Source of the DNA: Lentisphaeria bacterium
GTDB taxonomy: Bacteria > Verrucomicrobiota > Lentisphaeria > Victivallales > UBA1829
Direction: 5' to 3'
Length of the DNA: 39,844 nucleotides
NCBI GenBank assembly: GCA_017456805.1
Contig: JAFTIQ010000006.1
Location: 1-39,844, forward strand
The notes under the pieces: generated by a model
Seen by the model: the letters and a program-made list of their open reading frames with translations, nothing else
Told to the model about the DNA's origin: nothing
Databases searched by the model: none
Made by a program: the position numbers and the translations under genes
Shown here: piece by piece, positions 8,104-16,036 of the stretch
Numbering within the stretch: position 1 is the first letter of the stretch
Layout: the number at the start of each line of letters is the position of its first letter

Positions 8104-9399
8104 TCAAATATCCTCAATTCTGATCATTTTGATGTTGCTTGTGACGTCATCAAGTTTTTCGATTTCTGCAATAGCGTTCTTGATATCTGCTTCTTTTGCC
8201 TTATGGGTCATCATGACCAGAGTTGCAAAATCTTCATCCTTGGTTTCATTCTGGATCAGGCTGGAAATGCTGATATCAGCGGAAGCCAGGATATTCGTGA
8301 TTTTAGCAAGGACACCGGGCTTGTCAGCAACGGTGAAACGGAGATAGCAGCGGGTTTCAATGTCATCCATGGGCACGAGCTCCGTAAAAAGGTTTGCCTG
8401 GTTGTAAGAGGGTACGCGCTGTTTTGCACCATCTGCAAGGTTCAGAGCCACGTCGACAATATCGCCGACGACAGCACTTGCGGTTGCCTGACGGCCAGCA
8501 CCTCTTCCGTAAAAGAGTGTATTCCCCACATAGTCGCCATCCACTCTGACAGCGTTGAAGACATCATTGACGCTTGCCAGCATGGAGTTGACGGGGATAA
8601 GGGTCGGGTGGACGCGGATTTCCAATTTCCCGGAATCGGTATCCTGCTTGATGATCGCAAGCAGCTTCACTTTGTAACCGAGAGAAGCGGCACATTTGAT
8701 ATCATTCATGGAAACATTGGTGATCCCTTCCACATAAACGGGATCCATTCCGAACCATTTACCGTATGCAAGAGATGCAAGAATAGCGGTTTTATGCGCG
8801 GTGTCAAAACCGTCAATATCCAGAGAGGGATTTGCTTCTGCATATCCGAGTTTCTGAGCATCTTTGAGAACCGCATCAAAATCTTCGCCGGTGCGTTCCA
8901 TCCGGGTGAGGATGTAGTTGCAGGTGCCATTCAAAATTCCGTACATACGGAGGATGCGGTTTCCTGCGAACCCTTCGCGCAAGCTCTTGATGATGGGGAT
9001 CCCTCCGCCAACGCTTGCTTCATAATAGACATCTGTGCCGGTTTTTTCTGCTTCAGCAAAGATTTCTTCGCCATATTTAGCGAGAAGAGCTTTATTGGCA
9101 GTGACCACCGGTTTACCGCGTTTGAGAGCTTCGAGGATGAATGTCTTGGCAATAGTAGTTCCCCCGACCAGCTCAACGATAATATCACATTCTTCAATAG
9201 CTTCCATAGCATTGGTTGTCAGCACGCCATCGGGGATTTTGACTCCGCGATCGGTCGTGATGTCAAGATCTGCTACACGTTTCAGAACCAGTTTAACTCC
9301 GTCACGGCGGGCGATCACATCACCATTTTCCAGCAGGCACTGAGCCACACCGGCGCCGACGATACCGAATCCGATAATTCCTACTCCAAGTTCTTTCAC
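8104..9399 (-). CDS. hom: Homoserine dehydrogenase
   Basis: 431 residues from a GTG start at 9399. It reduces aspartate semialdehyde to homoserine. The Rossmann motif GIIGFGIVGAGVA is at residues about 7-19, VVTANKALLAKYG near 105, the catalytic-region segments GILNGTCNYILTRM and EANPSLDIDGFDTAHK follow, and a C-terminal ACT domain begins at CYLRFTVADKPGVLAK. The longest frame would start with TTG at 9435, inside the rpsO terminator. The GTG at 9397-9399, with AGGAG 8 bases upstream, fits the family start. No clear promoter lies between the rpsO terminator and this start, so transcription may depend on read-through from rpsO. It is followed by aspartate kinase. Confidence 0.92.
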   Translation of the reverse strand: MKELGVGIIGFGIVGAGVAQCLLENGDVIARRDGVKLVLKRVADLDITTDRGVKIPDGVLTTNAMEAIEECDIIVELVGGTTIAKTFILEALKRGKPVVTANKALLAKYGEEIFAEAEKTGTDVYYEASVGGGIPIIKSLREGFAGNRILRMYGILNGTCNYILTRMERTGEDFDAVLKDAQKLGYAEANPSLDIDGFDTAHKTAILASLAYGKWFGMDPVYVEGITNVSMNDIKCAASLGYKVKLLAIIKQDTDSGKLEIRVHPTLIPVNSMLASVNDVFNAVRVDGDYVGNTLFYGRGAGRQATASAVVGDIVDVALNLADGAKQRVPSYNQANLFTELVPMDDIETRCYLRFTVADKPGVLAKITNILASADISISSLIQNETKDEDFATLVMMTHKAKEADIKNAIAEIEKLDDVTSNIKMIRIEDI

Positions 9400-9432
9400 G
9401 GGGAGAACTCCTGTTCTTAAAAAATTTGATAA

Positions 9433-9478
9433 CAAAAAAAGCGGCCCTTGCCGGGGTTTTCACCGGAGGAGCCGCTTT
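9433..9478 (-). terminator. Terminator between rpsO and hom
   Basis: AAAGCGGC (9438-9445) pairs with GCCGCTTT (9471-9478) and the stem continues through CCGG pairs. On the minus strand it ends in seven T residues. It starts about 40 bases after the rpsO stop and ends 34 bases before the hom start. Confidence 0.9.
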
Positions 9479-9518
9479 ATCATACAGAATAATTTATTCT
9501 ATTCGGAACATCCGCCGA

Positions 9519-9788
9519 TTACTTCTGAGCACGGATACCGAGAGTTTTGATCAGTTCAACATACTTTTCGTTATTCTCGGCTGCGAGGTACTTGAGAAGG
9601 CGTTTACGCTGGTTGACCATAGCCATCAGACCTCTGCGGGTGCTGAAATCTTTCTTGTGGCTGCGCATGTGATCAGTGATTTCAAGAATGCGCTGTGTCA
9701 GAAGAGCGATCTGAACTTCCGGGGATCCTGTGTCAGTTGCGGATTTTCCGAACTTTGCGATAATTTCTGCTTTTGCTGCTTTGTCCAT
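9519..9788 (-). CDS. rpsO: 30S ribosomal protein S15
   Basis: 89 residues, the full family length. Recognised by the family signature region DTGSPEVQIALLTQRILEIT and the following DHMRSHKKDFSTRRGLMAMVNQRKRLLKYL. It binds 16S rRNA in the central domain of the small subunit. AGGAAAG lies 7 bases before the ATG. It has its own promoter (9893-9920) and a strong terminator. The mRNA leader is about 100 bases, longer than needed for initiation, and could hold an S15 autoregulatory site (inference from other bacteria). Confidence 0.97.
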   Translation of the reverse strand: MDKAAKAEIIAKFGKSATDTGSPEVQIALLTQRILEITDHMRSHKKDFSTRRGLMAMVNQRKRLLKYLAAENNEKYVELIKTLGIRAQK

Positions 9789-9886
9789 GATTTATCTTTC
9801 CTAAATAGTGCGGGGTAATCAGCCCCATTTCAGTTATTTTACGCATGACCCAGAGGGAATTCTCCAAGTCACCGGTATGATAAACA
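9789..9886 (-). promoter_or_regulatory. rpsO mRNA leader, possible S15 autoregulatory structure
   Basis: Between the predicted transcription start and the rpsO ATG are about 98 bases. They contain GGGG-CTGATTA-CCCC and a GGAGAATTCCC self-complementary stretch on the minus strand. S15 represses its own mRNA through different leader structures in several phyla. No known S15 leader class was recognised here. Confidence 0.25.
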
Positions 9887-9892
9887 ATCCTT

Positions 9893-9920
9893 AATATACA
9901 CTGATTTCCAACTTTTTCAA
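9893..9920 (-). promoter_or_regulatory. Promoter of rpsO, TTGAAA-N16-TATATT
   Basis: On the minus strand TTGAAA (9915-9920), 16 bases, TATATT (9893-9898), with TG directly before the -10. It is back to back with the promoter at 9983-10011. Confidence 0.7.
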
Positions 9921-9982
9921 GTCCTTCCGATGATTTTTATTTATTTTCTGCTGAAACCCGCAAAATAAATTCCCCGTTTTTC

Positions 9983-10011
9983 TTGAAATCTCCACCATAG
10001 CCCTGTATATT
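9983..10011 (+). promoter_or_regulatory. Promoter of the amidase gene, TTGAAA-N17-TATATT
   Basis: TTGAAA (9983-9988) and TATATT (10006-10011) are 17 bases apart, with TG directly before the -10. The ATG follows about 32 bases downstream. Confidence 0.75.
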
Positions 10012-10043
10012 TTGCAAAAAAAATTGAAAGGAGAATCATTGTC

Positions 10044-10853
10044 ATGCGCGTAACGATCATGCAGCCGCCCTATCCCGGAGAAAAGGAAGCTCTGGACGTC
10101 CTGAACTGGCAGATCAGACAATTGCAGAATCTTGAACCCGGATCAACCGATCTGGTCATCTTTCCCGAAAATGCAAATTGCACCGGATATACCAATCTTG
10201 ATCACATGAAATCCCTGATACGGAATGAGGGAAATGCCTTCGTGGAAGAGATGCGGAAAACCGCCCGCCGGGTCAATTGCACCATCATGAGCGGGCTGGA
10301 AAATATCGGCCCCGATGGAATCATGCGGAATCAGCTCACGGTTTTCCCGCCCGATGCAGAAGAATTTTCCCCTTACACAAAAGTGCATCTGGTAGAACCG
10401 GAAATCGCCAAGGGAATCGAACCCGGAACCTGTGTCACAGCGTTCGAATATAAAGGGCTCCGCTATGGTGCAGCAATTTGCTTCGACTCCTATTTCCCGG
10501 AACTCTTTGTCCAATATGCAAAACAGAGAATTGATGTGATGATCATTGTCAGTCATCAGCGGCAGGAGCGTCCGGAAATCCTGGAGTTTCTGAACCGCGC
10601 CCGCGCCTTCGATTGCGGATGCACACTCCTGCGCTCAGCTCCCGCTATGAAAGATCCAAACGTCGGCGGAAAAAGCATGGTGATCTCTCCGGACGGCACG
10701 ATCCTTGCAGATGCAGGCGGAGTGCCCGGTGTTCTCACCTGCGAAATCGATCCGAAAGCCCGGTTTATGCGTGCGGCATCCTATGGAGAACCGGATCGCC
10801 GCGGCGATTACCGGGAAGTCCTTCTGGTTTCACGGGATCATGTGGATGGCTGA
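10044..10853 (+). CDS. Carbon-nitrogen hydrolase (nitrilase superfamily amidase)
   Basis: 269 residues, one CN-hydrolase domain. The catalytic triad is visible: Glu42 (FPENANCTGY), Lys113 (YTKVHLVEPE) and Cys146 (GAAICFDSYFPE). Such enzymes cleave amide or nitrile C-N bonds. The substrate cannot be deduced. No signal peptide or membrane segment is present, so it is cytoplasmic. GAAAGGAG lies 10 bases before the ATG, which is the first after the promoter. It stands alone and converges on the alpha/beta hydrolase at 10885. Confidence 0.88.
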   Translation: MRVTIMQPPYPGEKEALDVLNWQIRQLQNLEPGSTDLVIFPENANCTGYTNLDHMKSLIRNEGNAFVEEMRKTARRVNCTIMSGLENIGPDGIMRNQLTVFPPDAEEFSPYTKVHLVEPEIAKGIEPGTCVTAFEYKGLRYGAAICFDSYFPELFVQYAKQRIDVMIIVSHQRQERPEILEFLNRARAFDCGCTLLRSAPAMKDPNVGGKSMVISPDGTILADAGGVPGVLTCEIDPKARFMRAASYGEPDRRGDYREVLLVSRDHVDG

Positions 10854-10861
10854 GGCTGATT

Positions 10862-10880
10862 CCGGGGCAGCCCCGGTTTG
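10862..10880 (+). terminator. GC-rich hairpin between convergent genes
   Basis: CCGGGG-CAG-CCCCGG (10862-10876) lies 8 bases after the amidase stop. It has a perfect 6-bp stem but only TTT behind it, so termination is plausible but weak. It may serve both strands. Confidence 0.4.
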
Positions 10881-10884
10881 AACC

Positions 10885-11703
10885 TTATTTCAACCCGGCA
10901 GCACGCAGGAACCACGGTCCGGCAAGAGAAATCCACTCATTGACAGGTTTTCCTTTCCGGAACAAACCGTAGCCGTGTCCGCCTTGTGCATAAAGATGCA
11001 TTTCACAAGGACGGTTCGCCTTTTTCATTGCGAGATACCAGGCAAGGGAGTTCTCAACATTGATCCCGTCATCCTGTGTTTGAACCACAAAGGTTTCCGG
11101 GGTATCTGCATCAATGGAAAACTCCGGTTCCAGCTGAAGGGTTTCCTTATCGGCGAGATAGGCTGGATAAATCAGGGCTGTAAAATCCGGTTTGAATGAA
11201 AACGTATCAACTTCATCCAGAGCTTCATAGGGGACCGGATCAGCGGGCGCCGTAATGGAAGCACAAAGATGCCCTCCTGCGGAAAATCCGATACAGCCGA
11301 CTTTCCCGGGATCGATTCCGAACACTTCTGCATTCGCCCGGATAAAACGGATTGCGCGTGCGGCATCTGCATGAGCAGCAGTCCGCCGGTCCGGGCAGCG
11401 GTATTTCAGCACAAATGCACTGAATCCAAGGGTATTGAGCCACGCAGCAACATCGTATCCCTCATGATTGACCGCCTGATAACTGTAACCTCCGCCGGGG
11501 CAGACAAGAACCGCCGGGTGAGGTCCGCGTCCGGCAGCAGGATAATACCGCACCGTCGGGATTGTCACATCATGGATCCGGATGATTCCATCTTCGCCGA
11601 CAGGTCTGGTTTCCTTCCGGTTGGCATCTTCCGGGACAGTAAAAGGGATCACATCGTTCCAAATGGGAATTTCTTCATAATAAGCCGGGGTTTCAAGCAT
11701 CAT
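10885..11703 (-). CDS. Alpha/beta hydrolase, acetyl-esterase / BD-FAE type
   Basis: 272 residues from ATG at 11703 (a second ATG at 11700 is equally well placed, AGGAG 4 or 7 bases upstream). A longer frame reaching 11742 lacks a ribosome site. Oxyanion-loop CPGGGY, nucleophile elbow GFSAGG, acid region TQDDGINVENS and catalytic His in GGHGYGL near the C terminus form the expected triad order. Relatives (COG0657, Axe-like) deacylate sugar esters or xylan fragments. There is no signal peptide, so it would act on imported fragments. It is convergent with the amidase and divergent from the esterase operon starting at 11855. Confidence 0.82.
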   Translation of the reverse strand: MMLETPAYYEEIPIWNDVIPFTVPEDANRKETRPVGEDGIIRIHDVTIPTVRYYPAAGRGPHPAVLVCPGGGYSYQAVNHEGYDVAAWLNTLGFSAFVLKYRCPDRRTAAHADAARAIRFIRANAEVFGIDPGKVGCIGFSAGGHLCASITAPADPVPYEALDEVDTFSFKPDFTALIYPAYLADKETLQLEPEFSIDADTPETFVVQTQDDGINVENSLAWYLAMKKANRPCEMHLYAQGGHGYGLFRKGKPVNEWISLAGPWFLRAAGLK

Positions 11704-11780
11704 ATTTCTCCTGTTTTTCTGATATTTTTCAAAATATAGCATATTTCTGCTTTTTTTTCAATAAAAAAAACTATTTTCTT

Positions 11781-11809
11781 TTTACTTTTCAGGATTATGG
11801 GTGTATAGT
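11781..11809 (+). promoter_or_regulatory. Promoter of the esterase-isomerase-mtaB operon, TTTACT-N17-TATAGT
   Basis: TTTACT (11781-11786), 17 bases, TATAGT (11804-11809), with GGGTG before the -10. It overlaps the 5' end of the longest reading frame and so rules out a start at 11801. Confidence 0.5.
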
Positions 11810-11854
11810 ACCGCAAAAACAGAAAGATATTCATACAAAACAGGAGATTTCTTT

Positions 11855-12667
11855 ATGGCTTACAAGTTTGTAACGCATTTTCTGGATACCCCTATTGACG
11901 CTCAGCGGGTTTATGACATTTTCATTCCCGAAAATGTTCAGCATGACACCGCAATTTTTCTGATCCACGGCGGAGGCTGGGCAGCTGGAACCAGAACACA
12001 TTTCTATACTCCGATCATGGAAACATTGGCAGAAAAAGGTTATATCGTCGCAACCACAGATTACCGGTTGAACGTTTCTGTCATAGAACAGTTGAAAGAT
12101 TGCCGGGAAGCCTATGCTCATTTTGTGGAAGAGTTGAAAAAAATGGACAGACCGTTGAAGATTGCAGTTCACGGATCTTCTGCTGGGGCTCACATTGCCT
12201 CCCTGCTCGGAGCGGCTGCACCCGGAGCTTGCGGTGAAGAGTTTCCCGCAAAAGCAGAATGGATCCAACCCGAATGTATGCTCCTGCAAGCCTGTCCCAT
12301 GAGTTTTGAACCCTGGGAAGAAATTTTCCCGCAGATCTGGGAATCCATGCAGCGGGCAGTAAGAATTCCTTACGAACAGGCTCCGGAAGTTTATACAAAA
12401 CTCTCCCTGGATCATCACATCCACACCGGAATGCCCAGAACATTCTTCATGGAAGCAGAATGGGAACACATGTTCTGGCCGCCGCAGAAAATTTCTCTCT
12501 CCAAAAAAATGGCTTCTCTCAAAGTCCCCGTCATGGTCAAAATCTATAAAAATATGGAACACGGATTCATCTACAACTTTGACCGTCCGCACCAGCGGGA
12601 AGCATTCGCCGATTTGATCAAATTCATCGAAAACGAGCCCATTGAGGATCTCACATACAACGCATAA
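11855..12667 (+). CDS. Alpha/beta hydrolase (esterase/lipase-like)
   Basis: 270 residues from ATG 11855, with AGGAG 8 bases upstream. The GTG frame opening at 11801 is the promoter -10. Oxyanion motif IHGGGWAAG (about residue 35), nucleophile Ser109 in GSSAG and His in NMEHGF near the C terminus are visible. The acid partner is not certain. It is cytoplasmic by lack of a signal peptide. It is the first gene of four on the plus strand, with gaps of 15, 8 and 1 bases, next to a sugar-phosphate isomerase-like protein. This suggests de-esterification of a sugar or carboxylate (inference). Confidence 0.82.
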   Translation: MAYKFVTHFLDTPIDAQRVYDIFIPENVQHDTAIFLIHGGGWAAGTRTHFYTPIMETLAEKGYIVATTDYRLNVSVIEQLKDCREAYAHFVEELKKMDRPLKIAVHGSSAGAHIASLLGAAAPGACGEEFPAKAEWIQPECMLLQACPMSFEPWEEIFPQIWESMQRAVRIPYEQAPEVYTKLSLDHHIHTGMPRTFFMEAEWEHMFWPPQKISLSKKMASLKVPVMVKIYKNMEHGFIYNFDRPHQREAFADLIKFIENEPIEDLTYNA

Positions 12668-12682
12668 AAAAAGGAAAATCTC

Positions 12683-13477
12683 ATGAATATCTGCATGATG
12701 TCGCTTACATTGCAAAACTCCACTCCGGAACAGATCGTCGATACCGCCGTTCAGTGCGGTATGAAAGCAATCGACTGGATCACAACACACAAGAGCGATC
12801 CGGCATGGCTGGGAAAAATCTCCCGCGATTCCGGTTTGACTGTTGCAGCTTACACCCCGCTGGATCAGGCATACATTGAAGGAAACGGAAACTGGAAAGA
12901 TGAGTTCAAATACTCTCTGGATGCTGCCGTTGCCATGGGTGCTCCGGTCATGATGGTTCCGCCCTTCGCTCTGAAAAAACATCCCGATATGGCAGAAGGC
13001 AGAAAATACTGGACCGAATTTTTTGCATGGGCAGCTCCTCTCGCAAAAGAGGCAAATGTGATCCTCACTCTGGAAAGCACCGGATTCATCAACAGTCCGA
13101 TCACCACCGCAGAGGAAAATCTGGAAGTGCTCAAAAATGTTCCCGATCTCCGTGTCACCTTCGATAACGGAAACATCGAAACCGCAGAAAGTGCCATCGA
13201 TGCCTATCAGAAACTCAAAGATTATATCGTCCGCTTCCACCTGAAGGATTGGAAAATCACAGATACAGAAATCCCCGGTTCTGATAAAAAACGCTGCGGA
13301 AAATATTTTACCATGAGCGCCACAGGAGAAGGTGATCTGGATCTGAAAGGGCTCTGGGAAACCATCGTACCGGAACAGAAAAATTTCACCGTCAACCTGG
13401 AAACATGGAAACCTGATGGCGAACAGTTCTCTCTGGAAGAATACAAAGTGATCTGCGACAGGGTCAGAAACTGGTAA
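12683..13477 (+). CDS. Sugar phosphate isomerase/epimerase-like TIM barrel protein
   Basis: 264 residues of the xylose-isomerase-like / AP endonuclease 2 TIM barrel superfamily. Likely metal ligands are Glu in LTLESTGF, Asp in TFDNGN, His in RFHLKDW and Glu in VNLETWK, in the order seen in IolE/IolI/DTE-like enzymes. The reaction is unknown. Relatives isomerise or epimerise sugars and inositols. AAAGGA lies before the ATG. It is the second gene of the esterase operon. Confidence 0.82.
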   Translation: MNICMMSLTLQNSTPEQIVDTAVQCGMKAIDWITTHKSDPAWLGKISRDSGLTVAAYTPLDQAYIEGNGNWKDEFKYSLDAAVAMGAPVMMVPPFALKKHPDMAEGRKYWTEFFAWAAPLAKEANVILTLESTGFINSPITTAEENLEVLKNVPDLRVTFDNGNIETAESAIDAYQKLKDYIVRFHLKDWKITDTEIPGSDKKRCGKYFTMSATGEGDLDLKGLWETIVPEQKNFTVNLETWKPDGEQFSLEEYKVICDRVRNW

Positions 13478-13485
13478 TCCGCTGC

Positions 13486-14751
13486 ATGATCGCTTCCATT
13501 ATCACTCTGGGATGCCGCTTGAATCAGGCAGAATCAGCTTTGATTACAGCCCGTCTGGAACGGATGGGCTATACAGTGATCCCCTATTCACCGCAAAGCG
13601 AACCGGATCTGCTGATCCTCAACAGCTGCGCCGTAACAGCAACCGCCGAACGGAAGGCTCGCCAGAATATCCGCAACCTGCGCCAGAAACATCCAAATGC
13701 AAAACTGCTCTTTACCGGATGTGCCTGTAATCCCGCATTGCAGGAGATCCCCGGCTTGACCGTTGTGCCCAACCGGTGGAAAAGCGAATTGGAAACATTC
13801 CTGCAGGGAGCAGAACCGCCCCAGCCGGACGAGTGGCATGATCAGAATGAGGAACATAAAGTCTTTACGGAAAATATCCTCACCTCCGCAACGGAACGGA
13901 CACGGGCAAATCTGAAAATCCAGGAAGGCTGCAATAACTTCTGCGCCTACTGTATCATTCCCTATAAACGGGGACGGGAACGTTCCCGGGATCTGGAGGA
14001 GACCCTGAAGGATTTCCGGCATCTGGTGTCTCTCGGGTTTCAGGAGATCGTTCTGACAGGGATCAACACCTGCACCTACAACTGCCGGGGTGCCAGACTC
14101 AATGACCTGCTGGAACGGATGCTGGAAACAGAGGGAAATTACCGGATCCGGATCGGTTCCACTGAGCCGGGACCAATGCTGAAAAAAATCGTGGATGTCA
14201 TGGCAAAAGCCAATGGAAAACTCTGCGAATTCCTGCATCCTTCCCTGCAAAACGGATCCGATACAATCCTGAAACGGATGAACCGGCATTGCCTGACGGA
14301 AGAATATGCAGAATATGTGCAGTATGCCAGAGAAAAGGTTCCCCACATTCATATCGGAACCGATATCATCACCGGCTTCCCGGGAGAAACAGAAGAGACT
14401 TTTGAGGAAACCGTGGCGTTTGTTGAAAAAATCCGGTTCGCCAACATTCATATTTTCCCCTTCTCCCCGCGGAAAGGAACAGCCGCTTATACTATGAGGC
14501 CCTGCGTTCCAAACAATCTTGCCGGAATAAGAGCGGAGAAATTGAACAAACTCAAAGAGATCTTCGCAGAGGAATTCCGGGGTTCTCTTCTGGAAACAGA
14601 ACAAACCTTCCTGCCGGAACAGGATGGAATCGGATGGACCGGAAACTATATCCGCGTCAAAGCCCCCGGAACAGGTCTCTCCAGAATCAAAATCACCAAC
14701 ACAGATCAGGAAATCGCGGAAGGAAAACTGATCAGGGAAAAAGGAGAATAA
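13486..14751 (+). CDS. mtaB: MtaB-type tRNA t6A37 methylthiotransferase
   Basis: 421 residues, radical SAM methylthiotransferase. The N-terminal UPF0004 domain supplies cluster cysteines Cys10 (TLGCRLNQAES), Cys48 (NSCAVT) and Cys79 or Cys81 (TGCAC). The radical SAM loop is Cys149-Cys153-Cys156 (EGCNNFCAYC). ITGFPGETEETFEETV and FSPRKGTAA are typical, and a short TRAM-like tail follows residue about 350. The TLGC[RK]LNQ and GRERS features favour MtaB over MiaB/RimO. MtaB converts t6A to ms2t6A at position 37 of ANN-decoding tRNAs. The Shine-Dalgarno is weak, so coupling to the gene 8 bases upstream is likely. It is an odd housekeeping member between two hydrolases. Confidence 0.9.
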   Translation: MIASIITLGCRLNQAESALITARLERMGYTVIPYSPQSEPDLLILNSCAVTATAERKARQNIRNLRQKHPNAKLLFTGCACNPALQEIPGLTVVPNRWKSELETFLQGAEPPQPDEWHDQNEEHKVFTENILTSATERTRANLKIQEGCNNFCAYCIIPYKRGRERSRDLEETLKDFRHLVSLGFQEIVLTGINTCTYNCRGARLNDLLERMLETEGNYRIRIGSTEPGPMLKKIVDVMAKANGKLCEFLHPSLQNGSDTILKRMNRHCLTEEYAEYVQYAREKVPHIHIGTDIITGFPGETEETFEETVAFVEKIRFANIHIFPFSPRKGTAAYTMRPCVPNNLAGIRAEKLNKLKEIFAEEFRGSLLETEQTFLPEQDGIGWTGNYIRVKAPGTGLSRIKITNTDQEIAEGKLIREKGE

Positions 14752-14752
14752 A

Positions 14753-15466
14753 ATGCATATTGAAAATGCCGCAACAGATATTTGGAACGGTTTCAAACGT
14801 CATATATTCGATTTCCAGGGACGGGAAGCGTGGATCGTGGAACCGGAAACCGCCGCTCCCGGCACCCCATGGACATGGTGCATGGAATGGCCAAACGCAT
14901 TCGTCCCCAGAACAGGCGTTCCGGATCTGCTGAAAAAAGGATTCCATCACGTCCATCTCAAGGCGCTCGGACACGGAAACGATGAAGATCAGAAAGCCTT
15001 TGCAGCATTCCATGATCATCTCGTCAAACAGTACGGATTCTCCAAAAAATGCGGATTGATCGGATTGAGTTTCGGCGGACTTTACTCCTGCCGCTTTGCC
15101 GCATTCCACCCGGAAAAAACCGCATGTATCTATCTGGATGCGCCCTTATGCAGTTTCCATAAGTTTTTCCATGCTGATCTGGTGGTCGAAGACTATCAAT
15201 TGAAATATGCCGCCGATTATTTCGATCTGCCGGGACTGCCCATCAATCTTGCTCATAAACTGAAAGACTGCCCGATCCTTCTCATCTATGGGAAGGCAGA
15301 TACTACGGTTCTGCCGGAATACAACTGTGAAATGCTCACTGCCCGGCTGGAACGTCAGAACGGCAGCGGAAAAGTGGAAATCATTGCCCGCAACGCATGG
15401 GCACATCATCCACATGGACTGGATGATACAGCTCCGATCGTGGATTTCATGACAGCTTACTGCTGA
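14753..15466 (+). CDS. Alpha/beta hydrolase of unknown substrate
   Basis: 237 residues. Nucleophile Ser106 in GLSFGG, acid candidate Asp in IYGKADTTVLPEYN and His in WAHHPHGLDD give a full triad. The N terminus (GREAWIVEPETAAPGTPW) resembles sugar-ester esterase-like hydrolases of gut Bacteroidota and Lentisphaerota, but no substrate can be named. AAGGAG, inside the end of mtaB, lies 6 bases before the ATG, and the mtaB stop is one base upstream. It is the last gene of the operon and converges on the NUDIX gene with 6 bases between stop codons. No terminator is evident. Confidence 0.78.
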   Translation: MHIENAATDIWNGFKRHIFDFQGREAWIVEPETAAPGTPWTWCMEWPNAFVPRTGVPDLLKKGFHHVHLKALGHGNDEDQKAFAAFHDHLVKQYGFSKKCGLIGLSFGGLYSCRFAAFHPEKTACIYLDAPLCSFHKFFHADLVVEDYQLKYAADYFDLPGLPINLAHKLKDCPILLIYGKADTTVLPEYNCEMLTARLERQNGSGKVEIIARNAWAHHPHGLDDTAPIVDFMTAYC

Positions 15467-15472
15467 GCAAGT

Positions 15473-16033
15473 TCAGACATTCTGTCCCTGACTCAGAAAA
15501 TAGAAAAACAGTGCATTCAGCACAAGGCCGTGCCGGATCTCCCCGGTGGAGATCATTCGCTGAAGCTCTTCCTGAGACACCTCTTCCGTCTCAATACACT
15601 CCGTTGCTTCCATCAACGGAGCAGAAACTTTTTTGGCATGATCAATAAAAACGGTAAAACAACAGTTGCCCTGGATCGCCGGATTGGGTGAAACTGTTCC
15701 GATGATCCGGGGATTCTTTCCGGCATAACCGGTTTCTTCCAGAAGCTCTCTGGCTCCCGCCGCCTCCGGCGAGGGATCGGAGGGATCGATACACCCTCCG
15801 GGAATTTCAATTTCCTCCTGCATCGTTCCGGGGCGGAACTGGCGGATCAAAAGGATTTTCCCTTCCTCTGTCCGGGCGATCACATTGACCCAGTTCCAGG
15901 AAGAAAGAGTGATAAAATCGATTTCTGCATCTGTCCGGGCACATTGAAACCGCTCCGAACAGACAGCAAAGATCGGGGTCCGGAAGATCTCTTTCCGTTC
16001 CCCGATTGATTTCCATTGATCCGACGTGCTCAT
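15473..16033 (-). CDS. NUDIX hydrolase, ADP-sugar pyrophosphatase-like
   Basis: 186 residues. The Nudix box region is GCIDPSDPSPE followed by RELLEETGY. The metal-binding REx2EE core is intact, but the usual G-x5-E-x7-RE spacing has Asp at the Glu position and one extra residue. The position near PGG and the downstream SPNPAIQGN point to ADP-ribose/ADP-sugar or GDP-mannose type hydrolases rather than MutT, without proof. It is the last of six minus-strand genes, starting 3 bases past the Na/Pi gene stop with only a weak ribosome site, so coupling is likely. Confidence 0.85.
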   Translation of the reverse strand: MSTSDQWKSIGERKEIFRTPIFAVCSERFQCARTDAEIDFITLSSWNWVNVIARTEEGKILLIRQFRPGTMQEEIEIPGGCIDPSDPSPEAAGARELLEETGYAGKNPRIIGTVSPNPAIQGNCCFTVFIDHAKKVSAPLMEATECIETEEVSQEELQRMISTGEIRHGLVLNALFFYFLSQGQNV

Positions 16034-16036
16034 GGC

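Noticed and set aside
6620..8347. 575-codon plus-strand frame opposite aspartate kinase
   Set aside because: Antisense shadow crossing a terminator and two real genes.
11831..13240. 469-codon minus-strand frame opposite the esterase and isomerase genes
   Set aside because: Antisense shadow with skewed Cys/Phe/His composition and no initiation signals.
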